Assembly: GCF_002843385.1 (NCBI RefSeq)
Contig: NZ_MVDE01000048.1
Coordinates: 1 to 33,054 of the forward strand
Length of the DNA: 33,054 nucleotides
From: Labilibaculum manganireducens
GTDB lineage: Bacteria; Bacteroidota; Bacteroidia; Bacteroidales; Marinifilaceae
Direction of reading: 5' to 3'
The notes beneath the pieces are model-generated. The model saw only the letters and a list, made by a program, of their open reading frames with translations. It did no database searches and was not told the DNA's origin. Made by a program: the position numbers and the translations under genes. Below, piece by piece: positions 8,388 through 15,916 of this stretch (its first letter is position 1; each line of letters opens with the position of its first letter).

Positions 8388-9059
8388 ATGCTATTTCAAC
8401 AACTATCACAATCACCCGTTTTCAGAGGAATTTCTCCTGACGAGATGGAAAATTTGCTGGTCGACTCACAGTATCAGATTAAGAAATTTTCGAAAGGTGA
8501 CATGCTTGCTTTTCGGGAAGATAAATGCGAAAATCTGATGATTGTTTTAAAAGGCAGTGTAAAAGGCGAAATGCTCGATCCATCAGGAAAAAGCATTAAG
8601 ATTGAGGATATTATGGCTCCCTATCCTATTGCGTCTGCATTTTTATTCGGACGGAGAAATCAATTTCCGGTAAATGTAACTGCAAATGATGAAGTGGAAG
8701 TTTTCTACCTGTCCAAAAACTCAGTAATTGAAATGTTTCAAAAAAATAAAGTATTTCTGACCAATTACTTAAATTCTATATCGAATAGAAGTCAGTTTTT
8801 AGCCAACAAACTGATGTTTTTAAATTTTAAAACGATAAAAGGAAAGTTAGCAAACTACCTTTTAAAACTGGCTGCCCCCGATAAAACTGAAATTACTTTA
8901 CCAAAATCTCAGGCAGAAATGGCTCAGTTTTTTGGCGTTACACGTCCTTCTTTTGCCCGAAGTTTAAAAGAAATGGAACAGGAAGGCTTAATTGAAACCA
9001 ACAGAAGAGAAATAAAAATCCTAAATAAGCAACAACTCATCAGACTTTTACAGCAATAG
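8388..9059 (+). CDS. Crp/Fnr-family transcription regulator
   Basis: 223 residues. The N-terminal cNMP-binding-type beta-roll covers about residues 10-110, the dimer helix about 112-150, and a C-terminal winged helix-turn-helix 174-202 (SQAEMAQFFGVTRPSFARSLKEM). The only cysteine in the sensor half is Cys47, so it lacks the four-cysteine iron-sulfur cluster of classical FNR. If it senses O2 or NO it must use something else, such as haem (as in DNR/HcpR types). It sits directly before a flavodiiron O2/NO reductase gene whose leader carries an FNR-like box, which suggests that gene as a target. Likely self-regulated through the dyad at 8327-8347. Confidence 0.88.
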   Translation: MLFQQLSQSPVFRGISPDEMENLLVDSQYQIKKFSKGDMLAFREDKCENLMIVLKGSVKGEMLDPSGKSIKIEDIMAPYPIASAFLFGRRNQFPVNVTANDEVEVFYLSKNSVIEMFQKNKVFLTNYLNSISNRSQFLANKLMFLNFKTIKGKLANYLLKLAAPDKTEITLPKSQAEMAQFFGVTRPSFARSLKEMEQEGLIETNRREIKILNKQQLIRLLQQ

Positions 9060-9149
9060 GTAAGAAAATTAAAAGAAGATGTTGTAGAAGCATTTCGAAA
9101 ATAAAAATATTCTTAATTTTGTGGGCTGTAAACAAAGTGATCTGATTTT

Positions 9150-9163
9150 TTGATCCAAATCAG
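9150..9163. promoter_or_regulatory. FNR-like box TTGAT-N4-ATCAG
   Basis: Matches the FNR consensus TTGAT-N4-ATCAA at nine of ten positions and sits inside a wider dyad CTGATTT-N8-AAATCAG (9142-9163), 95 bp before the flavodiiron start codon and 90 bp after the Crp/Fnr gene. Placement next to a regulator of the right family supports it. Confidence 0.5.
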
Positions 9164-9189
9164 AGTTCCGAAGATCTCAAACTCATTTT

Positions 9190-9199
9190 TGTCGCGACA
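9190..9199. promoter_or_regulatory. Palindrome TGTCGCGACA
   Basis: A 10-bp perfect palindrome 59 bp upstream of the flavodiiron start. Possibly a second operator or core-promoter element. It is short enough that chance cannot be excluded. Confidence 0.25.
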
Positions 9200-9258
9200 G
9201 TAGTTGCTTCAATGAGATAGAAAGGTCTGAATATGCAAAATCGACAAAATCATAAAGA

Positions 9259-10458
9259 ATGCACAATAGAAACAACATTACTGACAAAATTTTCTGGGTA
9301 GGAACAAATGACCGAAGCACTCATTTATTTGAAAACTACTGGCCGTTGCCAAAAGGTGTAGCTTACAATTCCTATGTTATCGTTGATGAAAAAACAGCCA
9401 TTGTAGATACTGTTGAAAAAGGTACTATGGATGAATATTTGGATAACATTACTGAGGTATTGGATGGTCGAAAAGCAGATTATTTAATCATTAACCATAT
9501 GGAACCTGATCATTCAGGCTCTATCCGTTCTTTGGTTGAACGTTATCCTGAAATGAAAATAGTAGGAAACAAGAAGACATTTCCGATGTTGGAGCGTTTC
9601 TATGGAATCAAAGAAAATCTTTTTGAAGTTCAGGAAGGTGATCAAATTGACTTGGGAGAACACAAATTAAACTTCTATATGGTTCCGATGCTGCATTGGC
9701 CGGAGACCATGGTTACTTTTGAATCCACACAAGGAATTTTATTTTCAGGAGATGCTTTTGGTGCTTTCGGAACTTTGGATGGTGGTATTTTCGATGATGA
9801 GTTGGATTTGGATTATTTGGATGAAGAAATCAGCCGTTACTATTCCAATATTGTTGGAAAGTATGGTCGCCCAACCCAAAATGCATTGAAGAAATTAGGT
9901 GGGTTGGAAATTAAAATGATTTGTGCAACCCACGGACCAATCTGGAGAAGTCACGTAGCTGATATTGTTGCCAAATACGACAAATGGAGTCAGTATAAAA
10001 CCGATGAAGGTTGTGTTATTGTATATTCTTCGATGTACGGAAACACAGAGAAAATGGCTGATAATATTGCCCGCCAATTGGTTAAAAAAGGAATTAAGAA
10101 AGTTCGTATTCACGATTCTTCAAAAACACATCCATCTTATATCATCAATGATATTTTTAAATACCGCGGTGTAATTTTAGGCAGCTGTGCTTATAATGGT
10201 GATGTTTTCCCAACCATGGAAACTCTGATTAATGAATTGGAGCACATGGCCATTAAGGATCATGTTTTGGGTGTGTTCGGCTCCAAATCCTGGGGTGGTG
10301 GCGGCTTAAAACGCCTGAACAAATTTGCCGAAGAAATTAAATGGGAAACTATTGAAGCAACACCAGAAGCTCTTTGCGCTCCTAACAGCGAAGATTTCGA
10401 TTTGTGCGAAGCTTTGGCTGAAGGAATGGCAAGCCGTTTAAAAGAACTTTACAAATAG
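9259..10458 (+). CDS. fprA: Flavodiiron protein (O2 and/or NO reductase)
   Basis: 399 residues. The N-terminal metallo-beta-lactamase-fold domain carries a full diiron ligand set: His80, Glu82, Asp84, His85 (NHMEPDHSG), His146 (MLHWPE), Asp165 (SGDAFG) and His225 (ATHGP). The flavodoxin domain starts near residue 253 (VIVYSSMYGNTEKMA, the FMN phosphate loop). There is no rubredoxin or NADH-oxidoreductase extension, so it is the minimal two-domain class and needs an external electron donor. Its role is cytoplasmic reduction of O2 to water or NO to N2O, protecting anaerobic metabolism. The FNR-like box upstream and the preceding Crp/Fnr gene suggest redox or NO control. A strong terminator follows. 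Confidence 0.93.
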   Translation: MHNRNNITDKIFWVGTNDRSTHLFENYWPLPKGVAYNSYVIVDEKTAIVDTVEKGTMDEYLDNITEVLDGRKADYLIINHMEPDHSGSIRSLVERYPEMKIVGNKKTFPMLERFYGIKENLFEVQEGDQIDLGEHKLNFYMVPMLHWPETMVTFESTQGILFSGDAFGAFGTLDGGIFDDELDLDYLDEEISRYYSNIVGKYGRPTQNALKKLGGLEIKMICATHGPIWRSHVADIVAKYDKWSQYKTDEGCVIVYSSMYGNTEKMADNIARQLVKKGIKKVRIHDSSKTHPSYIINDIFKYRGVILGSCAYNGDVFPTMETLINELEHMAIKDHVLGVFGSKSWGGGGLKRLNKFAEEIKWETIEATPEALCAPNSEDFDLCEALAEGMASRLKELYK

Positions 10459-10480
10459 AAAATTAGTACTCGATATAATG

Positions 10481-10509
10481 AACTCCTCCGCATTCGGGGG
10501 AGTTTTTTT
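10481..10509 (+). terminator. Intrinsic terminator after flavodiiron gene
   Basis: A 10-bp stem (AACTCCTCCG with CGGGGGAGTT, one G-U pair), CATT loop and a seven-T run. Confidence 0.9.
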
Positions 10510-10641
10510 GTGTCATTTAATTAAAATATATATTCTATAAAGTATCGCCTGATTAAATGTGGAGTTCGAAATTGAGTCCGGAGACCGGGACCCGTATAGT
10601 GAAGAATGCGTTAAGAACAAAAAGTTGTCTGAGCGCAGCGA

Positions 10642-11256
10642 TTAGAAAACAATCCCCAACTGAAGACGAATAAAATCATAATTGCGGGATAAGTTTGCGC
10701 TAAAACCAATATTGCCACTAATATCCGGTCCCATTTCCCATCTAACACCAAAGGAAGGAACCAGCCACGCATTGTAATCCCTGTAATGATTATCATTACA
10801 ATAGGAATAATCACAATCATCTTCATCTTCCGGATCAATAATCCCCAATGCTATTGTAATTAAATCGGTTCCCAATCCAATATAAGGTTTCACTTTCCCT
10901 TCACCCAGAAATAATTTTGCATTCATCAACCATAAAAAATTGGTCTCTTTAAAATTTATTTCATCAGCATAGCCAATATCATAGTAATCTCGCCAAAAGG
11001 TAACCGTAAATTCAGTTCCCCAATACACCATTCCATCATAAGAACCTAAGTTTAAGCTAAAAGCAGATCCCGATTTTGAGAATTCTTTCACATCACCGGA
11101 TGTCCATGCCGGACCATAATGAAAACCAACTTCAAATTTTGAAATGTGATCGATATCAGAAGAATATTTCTCTACGGGTTTTTCGTAAGTATACTGAGCG
11201 AAAGATTGATTCGCCAACAAAACAATGACAGATAATAAAAAGAGTTTAGTTTTCAT
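10642..11256 (-). CDS. Small outer-membrane beta-barrel protein
   Basis: 204 residues from Met at 11256; the open frame extends to 11301, but the signal peptide (MKTKLFLLSVIVLLANQSFA before QYTYEK) and an AAAGGA ribosome-binding site point to 11256. The mature protein has alternating hydrophobic strands (KFEVGFHYGPAW, FSLNLGSYDGM, FGVRWEMGPD, NIGFSANLS) and ends in the aromatic-terminated strand IRLQLGIVF typical of barrels folded by BAM. An acidic cysteine-containing loop (EDEDDCDYSYC) could be an extracellular loop. No specific function can be assigned. It is monocistronic and convergent with the flavodiiron gene. The gap 10510-10641 holds a fragment GTTGTCTGAGCGCAGCGA of a type common in Bacteroidota spacers and no gene. 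Confidence 0.75.
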   Translation of the reverse strand: MKTKLFLLSVIVLLANQSFAQYTYEKPVEKYSSDIDHISKFEVGFHYGPAWTSGDVKEFSKSGSAFSLNLGSYDGMVYWGTEFTVTFWRDYYDIGYADEINFKETNFLWLMNAKLFLGEGKVKPYIGLGTDLITIALGIIDPEDEDDCDYSYCNDNHYRDYNAWLVPSFGVRWEMGPDISGNIGFSANLSRNYDFIRLQLGIVF

Positions 11257-11337
11257 GATGTCCTTTTTAGAATTGATCCTTTTCATTAATAAGACAAACA
11301 ACTACACCTCTTCACTTACTCAAAACAGCATCTTCCA

Positions 11338-11375
11338 ACAAAAAATGGCTGTCTCATTTGTATAAGACAGCCATT
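11338..11375 (-). terminator. Intrinsic terminator of aminotransferase gene
   Basis: An 11-bp perfect stem (AATGGCTGTCT with AGACAGCCATT), followed on the minus strand by a T-run. Confidence 0.9.
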
Positions 11376-11395
11376 CAACTATATAATTCGATTGA

Positions 11396-12589
11396 TTATT
11401 TCAGTTTCTCAACCGATGCTTTTATTCGACTGATAGCTTCTGCCATTTGCTCTTCGCTGGTGGCATAAGACAATCGCAAACATTCAGGAGATCCGAATGC
11501 CTCACCGGTTACTGTTGCTACATTAGCATCTTCCAACAAAAACAAACTTAAATCTGTAGAATTGTTAATGGTATAACTTCCATTTGCCTTCCCAAATAAT
11601 TGAGAAACTTTAGGAAACAGATAAAATGCACCATTGGGTTCACGGGTTTCGAAACCAGGAACTTTTCGTATTTGTTCCAAAGCTAAATCTCTTCTTTTGT
11701 GAAATGCTTCTCGCATGGCAACGGTTGTTGACTGATCGCCATCCAAAGCGGCAACAGAGGCAATTTGAGCAATTGAAGATGCACCTGATGTCATCTGTCC
11801 CTGTAATTTGTTACAAGCTTTTGCAATCCATAACGGAGCAGCAATGTAGCCAATCCTCCATCCTGTCATGGCATAACCTTTAGAAACACCATTAATCACC
11901 ACTACGCGGTCAAAAATAGCTGCAAACTGGGCAATACTTTCGTGAGCACCAACGTAATTGATGTGCTCATATATTTCATCTGAAAGAATCGTAATATCCG
12001 GATATTTCACAAAAACGTCAGCCAATGCTCTTAGCTCATCTTTAGAATACAAACTTCCGGTTGGATTACTTGGTGAACTGAATAAAAAGGCCTTTGTTCT
12101 TGGAGTAATCGCTGCTTCCAATTGCTCAGGAGTAATTTTAAAATCCTGCTCGATTGGTGCATATACAAAAACATTAACTCCTTCAGCTAACTTTACAATT
12201 TCGCTGTAACTTACCCAATAAGGCGAAGGAATAATTACTTCATCTCCTTTATTGATGATACTCAAAATAACGTTGGTAATAGATTGTTTTGCTCCATTTG
12301 AAACAACAATCTGATCAACGGTGTATTCCAAATCATTTTCCCGTTTTAGCTTACCTGCCACTGCCTTACGCAATTCAACATAACCAGGAACCGGCGAATA
12401 ATGAGAATAATTATCATCAATAGCCTTTTGTGCTGCCTTTTTAATGTGGTCAGGAGTATCAAAATCTGGTTCACCTACACTCAGATTGATAACATCAATT
12501 CCGAGAGCTTTCATTTCTCTACTTTTTTGAGACATCGCAAGAGTTGGAGACACTTCCATTCCTGCAATTCGATCTGAAACTTTCAACAT
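11396..12589 (-). CDS. aspC: Class I pyridoxal-phosphate aminotransferase, aspartate type
   Basis: 397 residues. Motifs of the I-gamma aspartate/aromatic aminotransferase group are complete: SVGEPDFDTP (37-46), SNPTG with Asn175, DEIY (Asp204, Tyr207), the PLP lysine in NGVSKGYAMTGWR (Lys237), Arg245, and the carboxylate-binding arginine in CLRLSYA near the C-terminus. It transfers the amino group between aspartate and 2-oxoglutarate (possibly also prephenate or aromatic substrates; sequence alone does not decide). Cytoplasmic. Divergent from the next gene. The 12590-12776 spacer should carry both promoters, but I see no convincing core elements. Confidence 0.9.
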   Translation of the reverse strand: MLKVSDRIAGMEVSPTLAMSQKSREMKALGIDVINLSVGEPDFDTPDHIKKAAQKAIDDNYSHYSPVPGYVELRKAVAGKLKRENDLEYTVDQIVVSNGAKQSITNVILSIINKGDEVIIPSPYWVSYSEIVKLAEGVNVFVYAPIEQDFKITPEQLEAAITPRTKAFLFSSPSNPTGSLYSKDELRALADVFVKYPDITILSDEIYEHINYVGAHESIAQFAAIFDRVVVINGVSKGYAMTGWRIGYIAAPLWIAKACNKLQGQMTSGASSIAQIASVAALDGDQSTTVAMREAFHKRRDLALEQIRKVPGFETREPNGAFYLFPKVSQLFGKANGSYTINNSTDLSLFLLEDANVATVTGEAFGSPECLRLSYATSEEQMAEAISRIKASVEKLK

Positions 12590-12776
12590 TCTAAATTAAT
12601 TTAGGGATTTAGTAAATTGCTTAATACTTTTGTGTTTGTTGTTGTTTTCCCCCTTGATAATTAAAATAAACGGTGCGATTAGTTTATCTTCGAATTATCA
12701 TTTCAGTGGATAAAGATACAGTTTTTAAATACATAGGGAATCCATAACTATCGAAAAATATAAAGAAACTATTAAA

Positions 12777-13301
12777 ATGAAAGACATTCTTGAAATTAGT
12801 AAGTATATCCTGCCATCATTGGTTGTTTTTGCCACTGCTTATCTGCTGATAAAGCAATTTTTAAAGCATGAACAGCGCAAAATTAAACATCAGCTTTTAC
12901 TGAAGAATCAAAAACAAACCACTCCAATAAGACTTCAGGCCTGCGAACGGTTAATTATTTTTCTGGAACGTATTCATCCCGAATCATTAATTGTTAGAGA
13001 AAATACAAGCGGGTTAACAAATTTACAATTGCAGCAAAAATTGATTCTTGCTATTCGTACTGAATACGAGCACAATCTTGCACAGCAACTGTATGTTACC
13101 GATGAATCGTGGATGCTGTTAAAAAATGCAAAAGACAGTACAATTCGATTAATTAATACTGAGGCCGCGCAAACGGCAACTGAAGATTCTTCAATTGTTT
13201 TGTGCAAAGCGATTATTGAAACACACATGCAACTGCAAAAACCGGCTATCGCAACAGCAATTTCGGCATTAAAAAATGAGATTCAACAAATATGGAGCTG
13301 A
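12777..13301 (+). CDS. Membrane-anchored protein, DUF7935-like
   Basis: 174 residues. One transmembrane helix at about 10-28 (YILPSLVVFATAYLLIKQF) is followed by a basic stretch and a helical cytoplasmic domain (RLQACERLIIFLERIHP, LQQKLILAIRTEYEHNLAQQLYVTDESW, IQQIW). The pattern matches a short conserved Bacteroidota family that I recall as DUF7935; the function is unknown. It lies 98 bp upstream of a DEAD-box helicase gene, with no sign of coupling. Confidence 0.7.
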   Translation: MKDILEISKYILPSLVVFATAYLLIKQFLKHEQRKIKHQLLLKNQKQTTPIRLQACERLIIFLERIHPESLIVRENTSGLTNLQLQQKLILAIRTEYEHNLAQQLYVTDESWMLLKNAKDSTIRLINTEAAQTATEDSSIVLCKAIIETHMQLQKPAIATAISALKNEIQQIWS

Positions 13302-13399
13302 TTTAAAGCATTGAACAGCTATACAAATAAGGACGATAAACAATGAAAGATCGCTAATGTCGGTTTATTTGCCTATTTTTGCACAAATTTTCAAATACC

Positions 13400-14734
13400 A
13401 TGGTAATGATTTCATTTGACGACATCAAAATAAGCAAACAGATTAGAATGGCGCTTGACGAGGCGGGATTCGAGAAACCAACAGAAATACAAGAGAAGGT
13501 ATTTTCCCCTATTCGTGCAGGCAAAGATGTAATTGGGATTGCCCAAACAGGAACGGGTAAAACCCTGGCCTATTTGATGCCGATTTTAATGAAATTAAAC
13601 TACGCACAAGGATTTGATCCAAGAGCATTAATCGTTGTTCCTACCCGTGAATTGGTTTTGCAGGTTATTGAAACAATTGAATTACTGTCTCCTTATATCA
13701 ATCTGCGCGCCGTTGGGGTGTATGGCGGAGTGAACATCAATACTCAAAAAGAAAAATTGTATGCTGGTATTGATATCATTGTGGCGACTCCCGGTCGTTT
13801 AATGGATATCTACATGACCCGAATCCTGAAATTTACCTTGATAAAAACTCTTGTTGTTGATGAGGCTGATAAATTAATGGATTTGGGGTTTATGCCTCAG
13901 TTAAAAGCAATTTTCGAAATCATTCCTGAAGTTCATCAGAACCTACTGTTCTCGGCAACTTTCTCGGATACGGTTGCTCAATTGGCTGATGATTTTCTTA
14001 TAAGTCCTGAGCGAATAGAAATTGCCCCACAGGCTTCTACCGTTGAAAACATTCATCAAATTCAATACCAGGCTCCTAATATTCTTAGTAAAATAGCTCT
14101 GCTTAAACACCTTTTAAAAGACAAAGAGGTATTTAACAAGGTGATGATATTTACCGAGACCAAGAAGAATGCCGATCGGATTGTGGATCGTTTGGAAGAA
14201 TTTTTGGGCGAAGACCTAAGTGTAATTCACTCGAACAAAGCACAGAACACGAGGATTAAAGCACTTAACGACTTTAAAGAAGGCAGATCAAGAGTATTGA
14301 TTGCCTCTGATGTTGCTGCCCGTGGTATCGATATTGATAACATCAGCCACGTGATCAACTTCGACATTCCGAGCAACTACGTTGAGTATGTTCACCGTGT
14401 AGGTCGTACCGGACGTGCCGAAAGAGATGGTACTGCCATTAGCTTTGTAAATAAAGGCGAAGAGGAGTTGATGGAACAGGTAGAAGCTTTAATTAAAAAG
14501 CCTGTTGAGATAGGAGTTGTTCCTATCGAAGTTGTATTTACAAGCCAATTGCTTGAAGATGAAAAAATACAAACCCGAAATATTAAAATTAAAAACACCA
14601 TCCGTTTGGATTTATCCAGTGGTGCCTTTCATAAGAAATCAGCTAAAAATTCAAAGACTCCATCGGGTTCAAAAGGCCGCCAAAAGGCAATTGAAAATAA
14701 GAAACGAAACCGAAAGAAGAAATCTAAGAAATAA
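13400..14734 (+). CDS. DEAD-box ATP-dependent RNA helicase
   Basis: 444 residues from ATG at 13400 (a TTG at 13379 is in frame but unlikely). Q-motif FEKPTEIQ, motif I AQTGTGKT (about 48-55), PTREL, TPGR, motif II DEAD within VVDEADK, motif III SAT, and the C-terminal RecA domain with ARGIDI and HRVGRTGRAERDG are all present. A lysine/arginine-rich tail (KKSAKNSK..KKRNRKKKSKK) follows, typical of RhlE-like helicases for non-specific RNA binding. Role: ribosome biogenesis, RNA remodelling or decay in the cytoplasm. The specific paralogue cannot be named. Confidence 0.92.
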   Translation: MVMISFDDIKISKQIRMALDEAGFEKPTEIQEKVFSPIRAGKDVIGIAQTGTGKTLAYLMPILMKLNYAQGFDPRALIVVPTRELVLQVIETIELLSPYINLRAVGVYGGVNINTQKEKLYAGIDIIVATPGRLMDIYMTRILKFTLIKTLVVDEADKLMDLGFMPQLKAIFEIIPEVHQNLLFSATFSDTVAQLADDFLISPERIEIAPQASTVENIHQIQYQAPNILSKIALLKHLLKDKEVFNKVMIFTETKKNADRIVDRLEEFLGEDLSVIHSNKAQNTRIKALNDFKEGRSRVLIASDVAARGIDIDNISHVINFDIPSNYVEYVHRVGRTGRAERDGTAISFVNKGEEELMEQVEALIKKPVEIGVVPIEVVFTSQLLEDEKIQTRNIKIKNTIRLDLSSGAFHKKSAKNSKTPSGSKGRQKAIENKKRNRKKKSKK

Positions 14735-14774
14735 ACAAAATATCACTTACACACTTTGCTGGATAATATCAATT

Positions 14775-14813
14775 AATGCCGTTTCATTCATTTGGAGCGG
14801 CATTTTAATTTTT
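14775..14813 (+). terminator. Probable terminator of helicase gene
   Basis: AATGCCG pairs with CGGCATT across a 16-nt loop, followed by a T-rich tail. Confidence 0.55.
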
Positions 14814-14970
14814 GGGCGTGCCCCTCAATGCTTCAGGTCAGGCTTTCCATTACAACTCCTCGCCTTTTCATCTTAGTGTTTTATGCCTACATCAACAAAC
14901 TGTTATCAATTTATCTCCTCTCCTGAATATTGAATCAATGCTGTGGGGTTTCCATTTCAATCCTTCACGC
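14812..14970. repeat. Bacteroidota-type intergenic repeat remnant
   Basis: The 640-bp spacer 14735-15375 has no gene. This part contains two related blocks, GCTTTCCATTACAACTCC and GGTTTCCATTTCAATCCT followed by TCACGC, in the style of GGGCGTGCCCC..GGTCGGGCTTTCC..TCACGC elements that recur between genes in Bacteroidota (general knowledge, no search). Bases 14990-15375 are AT-rich and must hold the promoter of the PAAR gene; no clear core element was seen. Confidence 0.4.
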
Positions 14971-15399
14971 AAGTTAACAGTTATTTTTACGGTGAGTTTT
15001 ATGATAAGATATTTTTTTTCGGACTCCTTTTTTATTTGAAATACTTCAAAATAACTTATAGTAAGTGGCCTCTTTCTAAAAACCACAATACAATTAAATA
15101 TTTTGTGTTTTAATTCCTTTTTAAGCTCTACAGCATTGCAATTAAGTTGTTTATAAAAAGAGTGTTATGATACTTTTTTCATCTTTTAACATTGTATTGC
15201 TGTGATTATTTTTATTGATATATCTATGGAGTTATTTTACTCGTAATTTGTTATATAAAATAGAATAATTACCTTAGTCGCCTCGTTTACTTGTTTTGAT
15301 CTTATTTATTACTGATTAGTAGAGGAATTAGAGGATAAGTTCCATTTTTTCTGAAATAAAGTACAGAAACAGATTTTGAAAATCCAAATAACAAATAAT

Positions 15400-15903
15400 A
15401 TGGCAGGAAAACCAATTGCAACAATAGGAAGTATGCACGTATGTCCGATGTGCAGTGGACTTGTGCCCCATGTAGGTGGACCAATAGCAGGTCCCGGATC
15501 ACCCAATGTGTTAATTAACGGAAAACCAGCCGCTCTTATGGGCGACATGTGTGTTTGTGTTGGACCACCCGATGTTATTTCTCAAGGAAACCCATCAGTA
15601 CTCATCAACGGAGTGCCAGTAGTTTGTCAGGGTGATATGACCGCACACGGAGGAATTATTATATCAGGCGAACCAAACGTTTTAATTGGTACATCCATGC
15701 CAAGTCCAACAACCAGCTTACCAATCAGCGAAATTCCTTTTCCAGAAATTAGCATTGCTCAAAAGCTGGCTTCAAGCGTGGTAGAAATTGTTCGTGGCGA
15801 TAGCAGTCCAGCCAACCTTCAGGAAGCGCAAGCTAACCAGGAAACGACGAGAGAAGAAGCATTAAAGCACGGTCACCTTCCCGATTATGAATTTAGTGTT
15901 TAA
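15400..15903 (+). CDS. PAAR-domain spike-tip protein
   Basis: 167 residues from ATG at 15400; an in-frame TTG at 15376 is less likely. Residues 1-98 are a PAAR domain with glycine-rich turns repeated three times (PNVLINGKPAALMGD, PSVLINGVPVVCQGD, PNVLIG) and candidate zinc ligands His13, Cys15, Cys18, His24, Cys51, Cys53, Cys76 and His83. Residues 100-167 form a short extension without a known domain. PAAR proteins sharpen the VgrG-type spike of contractile injection systems and carry effectors. The cysteine-rich pattern fits Bacteroidota T6SS subtype iii or related particles. The effector gene begins 13 bp downstream, so the two are almost certainly co-expressed and co-delivered. No other structural genes of the machine are in the window. 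Confidence 0.9.
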   Translation: MAGKPIATIGSMHVCPMCSGLVPHVGGPIAGPGSPNVLINGKPAALMGDMCVCVGPPDVISQGNPSVLINGVPVVCQGDMTAHGGIIISGEPNVLIGTSMPSPTTSLPISEIPFPEISIAQKLASSVVEIVRGDSSPANLQEAQANQETTREEALKHGHLPDYEFSV

Positions 15904-15916
15904 AAAACGGAGAATA

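Noticed and set aside
8388-9059. Classical oxygen-sensing FNR with iron-sulfur cluster
   Set aside because: Only Cys47 is found in the sensor half; the four-cysteine set is missing.
13374-13381. Bacteroidota -7 element TATTTTTG before the helicase
   Set aside because: No matching -33 element at the right distance, and the leader would be only about a dozen bases.
14812-15086. Short frames in the spacer before the PAAR gene
   Set aside because: They coincide with a Bacteroidota intergenic repeat pattern and show no domain.
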